Assembly (NCBI RefSeq): GCF_900103405.1
Contig: NZ_FNHX01000015.1
Coordinates: 26,844 to 90,843 of the forward strand
DNA: 64,000 nt
From: Polaromonas sp. JS666
GTDB taxonomy: Bacteria; Pseudomonadota; Gammaproteobacteria; Burkholderiales; Burkholderiaceae_C
Direction: 5' to 3'
Part shown: piece after piece, positions 60,484-64,000 of the stretch
How the letters are laid out: the number at the start of each line of letters is the position of its first letter
Numbering within the stretch: position 1 is the stretch's first letter
Notes under the pieces: generated by a model
The model's database searches: none
What the model saw: only the letters and a program-made list of their open reading frames with translations
Told to the model about the DNA's origin: nothing
Translations under genes and position numbers: made by a program

Positions 60484-62031
60484 TTGAACACTGAGTCACC
60501 CACTCCCCCCACCCCGCGCCCTCTAGAGGTCGCGCTGCTGGCCAGCGTCTTTGTCGTGGCGGCATGCGGGCTGGTGTATGAGCTCGCGGCGGGGGCCTTG
60601 GCTTCTTACCTGCTCGGTGATTCGGTGCTGCAGTTCTCCACCATCATCGGCAGCTATTTGTTCGCCATGGGCATTGGCTCCTGGTTGTCGCGGTTTTTCG
60701 AGCGGCAGCTGCCCGCGCATTTTTTGCGCATTGAGTTGATGGTGGCGCTGGTGGGCGGCGCCTTGCCGGCCCTGCTGTTTCTGGCGAATGCCTATGTCCC
60801 CGGCGCTTTCCGCTTTCTGCTCTATGCCCTGGTGCTGCTGGTGGGCACGCTGGTGGGGCTGGAGATCCCGCTGGTCATGCGCATACTGCGGCGCAACGTG
60901 GCGCTCAAGGAACTGGTCTCGCAGGTGCTGACCTTTGACTATTTGGGCGCGCTGGCCGTGTCGCTGGCCTTTCCGCTGGTGCTGGTGCCGCAGCTGGGCC
61001 TGATACGCACCGGCCTGCTGTTCGGCCTCATGAATGCGGCCGTCGCGCTGTGGGCGCTGTGGCTGTTTCGCGCCGAGCTGCGGCATGTCAGGTCGCATGC
61101 CGTCGCGTGCTTCGCCGTCTTGTTCGCGTTGGCCGCTGGTTTTGCGGGCGCTAACCAGATCACTACGCTGGCCGAAGACCATTTCTACCAGGACCGCGTG
61201 GTCTTCACCGCCACCACGCCTTACCAGCGCATCGTCGTGACCAACGGCCGCGGCGGCCACAGGCTGTTCCTCAACGGCAACCTGCAGTTCGCTGAGCGCG
61301 ACGAATACCGCTACCACGAAGCGCTGGTGCACCCGGTGATGAGCGCGCACGGCGCGCCCAAAAAAATCGCCGTGCTGGGCGGCGGCGACGGTATGGCGGT
61401 GCGCGAGATCCTCAAGTACCCGAGTGTGGAGAGCGTCACGCTGGTCGAGCTGGACCCGGCCATGACGGATCTCTTCAGCCAGCAGCCGGCCTTGAAGCGC
61501 CTGAACGGCGAGGCGCTGCTGTCGCCCAAGCTGCGGGTGGTGAATGCCGACGCCTTCCAGTGGCTGGACAAAAGCGCGGACATGTTCGACATCATCGTGG
61601 TCGACTTCCCGGACCCCACCAATTTTTCCATCGGCAAGCTCTACACCAACTCGTTTTACGCGCTGCTGGACCGGCACCTGTCGGCCAGCGGCTATGCAGT
61701 GATCCAGACCACCTCGCCGCTGGTGGCGCGCCGCAGCTTCTGGACGGTGGTGGCCACGCTGGAGGCCGTGGGCCTGAAGACCGCGCCCTACCACGCCAAT
61801 GTGCCCAGCTTCGGCGAATGGGGTTTTGTGGTCGCCAGCCGCCGGCCTTTCAGCCCCGCGACGCAAACCGGCGCCCTGCCGGCCGGCCTGCGTTTCCTGG
61901 ATGCGCAAACCCTGCCGCTGCTGTTTGATTTCCCGGTCGACATGGCCCGCGTGCCGGCGCCCGTCAACCGGCTCTCCAACCAGGAGCTGGTGCACAGCTA
62001 TGAGCAGGAATGGGGCAAGGTGCTGCGTTGA
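60484..62031 (+). CDS. Membrane-fused polyamine aminopropyltransferase-like protein (spermidine synthase family)
   Basis: About 515 residues. An N-terminal membrane domain of ~7 helices (residues ~15-230) is followed by a spermidine synthase-like domain: VVFTATTPYQRIVVTNG, then the SAM-binding VLGGGDGMAVREILKY and VTLVELDPAM, VNADAFQWL and the catalytic-type DFPDPTNFSIGKLYTNSFY. A soluble spermidine synthase lacks the membrane part. It may aminopropylate a membrane-associated or unusual amine. The start looks like TTG at 60484, weakly supported. It overlaps the next gene by 4 nt. Confidence 0.87.
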   Translation: MNTESPTPPTPRPLEVALLASVFVVAACGLVYELAAGALASYLLGDSVLQFSTIIGSYLFAMGIGSWLSRFFERQLPAHFLRIELMVALVGGALPALLFLANAYVPGAFRFLLYALVLLVGTLVGLEIPLVMRILRRNVALKELVSQVLTFDYLGALAVSLAFPLVLVPQLGLIRTGLLFGLMNAAVALWALWLFRAELRHVRSHAVACFAVLFALAAGFAGANQITTLAEDHFYQDRVVFTATTPYQRIVVTNGRGGHRLFLNGNLQFAERDEYRYHEALVHPVMSAHGAPKKIAVLGGGDGMAVREILKYPSVESVTLVELDPAMTDLFSQQPALKRLNGEALLSPKLRVVNADAFQWLDKSADMFDIIVVDFPDPTNFSIGKLYTNSFYALLDRHLSASGYAVIQTTSPLVARRSFWTVVATLEAVGLKTAPYHANVPSFGEWGFVVASRRPFSPATQTGALPAGLRFLDAQTLPLLFDFPVDMARVPAPVNRLSNQELVHSYEQEWGKVLR

Positions 62032-63629
62032 AGCGCCGTGATTTTCTGGCGGCCTCTGCGTTGCCGCTGCTGGGCTGCAAGGAGACCCGGAGTATCGAAG
62101 GCGGCTTTCTGGGTGCGAACCATGAACGCGGCCACCTGCTGCGGCCTGGCGAGCCCGGCAAAGACCGAGCCTGGCCCGCTCCCTCCGTCACCAGGCGCAC
62201 CCGTGTGCTGATTGCCGGCGGCGGTGTCGCCGGCCTCGCGGCGGCGCGTGCGCTGCGCCTGCGCGGCATGGATGATTTCGCCATGCTGGAGCTGGAGGAC
62301 AGCGCCGGCGGCAACAGCCGCGGCGGCGTGGTCGGCGGCCTGCCCTGTCCGCTGGGCGCGCACTACCTGCCGGTGCCCGGCGAGGGTGCGCGCGATGTGC
62401 AGGACCTGCTGGAAGAGCTGTCGCTGCGCCGGCGTGTGGCTGGGCGCTGGGAGTATGACGAGCGCCACCTGTGCCACAGCCCGCAGGAACGCCTCTTCAT
62501 CCACGGCCAGTGGCAGGAAGGCCTGCTGCCCCTGCCGGAGATGGACATCGCCCTGCTGGCCGACTACCAGCGTTTTGCACGGCTGGTGCAGCAAGCCTCT
62601 GCCGCCGCGCCTTTTTCGATTCCGCTTCCAGCGAGCGCGCCGGCGCCACAACACCGCGCCCTCGACGCCCTGACCTTTGAAGCCTGGCTGGACCAGCAGC
62701 AGCTCACGCGCGCGCCGTTGCGCTGGTACCTGGACTACTGCTGCCGCGACGACTACGGCGCGGGCCTGGACACCGTCTCGGCCTGGGCCGGCATTCATTA
62801 CTTCGCGAGCCGCCACGGCTTCCAGGCGCCCGGCGAGCCGCCTTCGGCCGAGCGCGATGCCGGTGTGCTGACCTGGCCCGAAGGCAACGGCTGGTTAACC
62901 CGGCAACTGGCCGCGCCGCTGGGAGATCGCTTGCACACCGGCCGCATCGTGATCCGCGTCGCCGCGGGCCGGCACGGCGTGGAGGTCGACGCTTTCAATG
63001 CGGCCACGCAGGCGGTGGAACGCTGGCAGGCCGAGCACTGCATCCTCGCCCTGCCGCTTTTTGTAGCCGCCCGCGTCGTCGAAAACCCGCCGCCCGCGCT
63101 GCGCGAAGCCGCCGGCCAGCTGCGTTACGCGCCCTGGCTGGTCGCCAACCTGCACATCGCTTCAGCCCTGCACGACAGGCCAGGCGCCGCGCCCAGCTGG
63201 GACAACGTGATCTACGGCGACAAGCCCGGCCTGGGTTATGTCGACGCCACGCACCAGAGCCTGCAGGCCGTGCCCGGCGCCACGGTGCTCACCTATTACC
63301 GCGCGTTCGGCATAGGCGCAGCCGGCCGAAAAACCTTGTACGAGCGGCTCTGGACGCACTGGCGCGACAGCGTGCTGGCCGAACTCTCGGGGCCGCATCC
63401 CGACCTGCCAGGCAAGGTCACGCGCATGGAGGTCATGCGGTATGGGCATGCGATGAGTGCGCCGGTGCCGGGGGTGCGTGGCAGTTCCGCACTGCGGGCG
63501 CTGCAGGGCGTTTTGCCATTGCCTTGGCGGCGGCTGCATTTTGCGCACAGTGATTTATCGGGGTATTCGGTGTTTGAGGAGGCGTTTACTCATGGGCATA
63601 GGAGAGGATTGTCTTTGGGTTTGGCTTGA
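62028..63629 (+). CDS. Tat-exported FAD-dependent amine oxidase-like protein
   Basis: 533 residues. N-terminus KRRDFLAASALPLLGC combines a twin-arginine motif with a lipobox-like LLGC, so it is probably a Tat-exported lipoprotein. A Rossmann FAD motif RVLIAGGGVAGLAAARALRLRG follows at ~residue 60, with NSRGGVVGG close by and a C-terminal amine-oxidase region (WRRLHFAHSDLSGYSVFEEA, FAD-contacting). Resembles flavin monoamine oxidases. TTG at 62028 overlaps the upstream TGA and has AAGG 7 nt before it. Last gene of the SPFH-led cluster; likely acts outside the cytoplasmic membrane on an amine. Confidence 0.85.
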   Translation: MKRRDFLAASALPLLGCKETRSIEGGFLGANHERGHLLRPGEPGKDRAWPAPSVTRRTRVLIAGGGVAGLAAARALRLRGMDDFAMLELEDSAGGNSRGGVVGGLPCPLGAHYLPVPGEGARDVQDLLEELSLRRRVAGRWEYDERHLCHSPQERLFIHGQWQEGLLPLPEMDIALLADYQRFARLVQQASAAAPFSIPLPASAPAPQHRALDALTFEAWLDQQQLTRAPLRWYLDYCCRDDYGAGLDTVSAWAGIHYFASRHGFQAPGEPPSAERDAGVLTWPEGNGWLTRQLAAPLGDRLHTGRIVIRVAAGRHGVEVDAFNAATQAVERWQAEHCILALPLFVAARVVENPPPALREAAGQLRYAPWLVANLHIASALHDRPGAAPSWDNVIYGDKPGLGYVDATHQSLQAVPGATVLTYYRAFGIGAAGRKTLYERLWTHWRDSVLAELSGPHPDLPGKVTRMEVMRYGHAMSAPVPGVRGSSALRALQGVLPLPWRRLHFAHSDLSGYSVFEEAFTHGHRRGLSLGLA

Positions 63630-63692
63630 GAGGTTCCGACGTTGGTGTGTTCTGCTAAGTTCTGTTGGCCGGGGGTTGCCCGGCGGCAACTC

Positions 63693-63722
63693 ACTTTTCT
63701 TTTGCTTCGCCAAAAGAAAAGT
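63693..63722. repeat. Hairpin repeat ACTTTTCTTTTG / CAAAAGAAAAGT
   Basis: 12-bp perfect stem (63693-63704 and 63711-63722) around a CTTCGC loop, followed by further AAGAAAAGG. A, T-rich hairpins of this kind are dispersed in Burkholderiales genomes. It may end the preceding cluster's message. Confidence 0.6.
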
Positions 63723-63947
63723 AAGCAAAAGAAAAGGCGACCCTGGTGTCTGCGTCCCCTGCGCTTCGCTACGGGGCAACCTGCGGTGCTCGGTTCAGGC
63801 GGGGTCTCGCTAAACTCGCTACGTTTCACTTCGCTCAAACAACGCGATCCCTTATCCGCCTGAACCTCCGCTCCTCGGCGCATACACAAGGGGTGGAGAC
63901 AGAAAATACCAAACAGCCGAAGACAGAACTCCGAATACCTAAAACCA

Positions 63948-63973
63948 CAAGGACACGCCACGGCGTGTCCTTG
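63948..63973. terminator. 12-bp hairpin near the window end
   Basis: CAAGGACACGCC-AC-GGCGTGTCCTTG perfect stem with no T run of note. Possible terminator or dispersed palindrome. Confidence 0.4.
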
Positions 63974-64000
63974 TTGGTATTTGTCTTCTTGGTATTTCGG

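Larger units (their letters stand above)
63630..64000. other. Intergenic end region with repeats
   Basis: 371 bp without a recognisable gene. It contains two strong hairpins, listed separately, and a mirror of GC-rich short segments between them (CGCTACG and TCGCTAAACTCGC). No coding frame shows family similarity. It forms the end of the window. Confidence 0.5.

Overview
The window is high-GC bacterial chromosome. The gene families and their order (metX-metW, divergent copA/copZ with cueR, lptD-surA-rsmA, a liv-type transporter beside a vanillate-demethylase-like pair, dense short GC-rich intergenic repeats) suggest a betaproteobacterium of the order Burkholderiales, most likely Comamonadaceae (Polaromonas/Variovorax-like). 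This assignment rests on protein and gene-order resemblance, not on a search. No rRNA, tRNA, CRISPR array, phage or complete insertion sequence was seen.

Layout. 1-2.1 kb: a GNAT acetyltransferase and a BAAT-family acyl-CoA hydrolase. 2.1-6.1 kb: an ammonium channel; a TMEM165/GDT1-type (manganese exporter) gene behind a yybP-ykoY manganese riboswitch; metX-metW behind a SAM-II riboswitch and an intrinsic terminator. 6.4-10.7 kb: a chromate-resistance cluster (chrB, chrA, a superoxide dismutase-rhodanese fusion, an ATP-grasp-like gene). 10.8-15.1 kb: a SulP anion transporter, a hydroxypyruvate isomerase-family gene and two 2-oxoglutarate oxygenases, one of them AlkB. 15.1-18.3 kb: copper homeostasis (cueR, copA, copZ) with two divergent CueR-type promoters. 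18.3-26.6 kb: housekeeping genes (psd, DUF72, M20 peptidase, hydrolase, YidB-like, MFS, rsmE, amgK-like). 26.7-31.5 kb: lptD-surA-rsmA. 31.7-32.7 kb: a secreted ribonuclease and its barstar inhibitor. 32.8-35.1 kb: malic enzyme. 35.4-40.0 kb: livKHMGF transporter. 40.2-44.5 kb: VanB-like reductase, GntR regulator and VanA-like Rieske oxygenase, divergent from a MetE-like methyltransferase. 45.3-57.3 kb: a two-partner secretion pair whose exoprotein has 3409 residues. 57.4-63.6 kb: a five-gene SPFH / DUF4178 / DUF350 / membrane spermidine-synthase-like / Tat FAD-oxidoreductase cluster.

The most unusual items are as follows. (1) Two ~270-bp MITE-like elements have perfect 31-bp terminal inverted repeats. 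Those repeats differ between the copies at five positions, every one compensated in the opposite arm. One copy splits a DUF2061 gene, and removing it with one TA restores the reading frame. (2) The SPFH-to-FAD-oxidoreductase cluster looks like an uncharacterised membrane/polyamine system. (3) The exoprotein contains an exact-register 1365-bp tandem duplication and a separate 249-bp tandem repeat array. (4) The metX leader has a 7-nt segment of the SAM-II aptamer that is perfectly complementary to the terminator stem. (5) The chromate cluster carries a ChrC-ChrE-like fusion.

Start codons were chosen from ribosome-binding sites, overlaps and family lengths. Several genes appear to start at TTG or GTG. 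All functions are assigned by reading motifs and family resemblance; no database search was possible.
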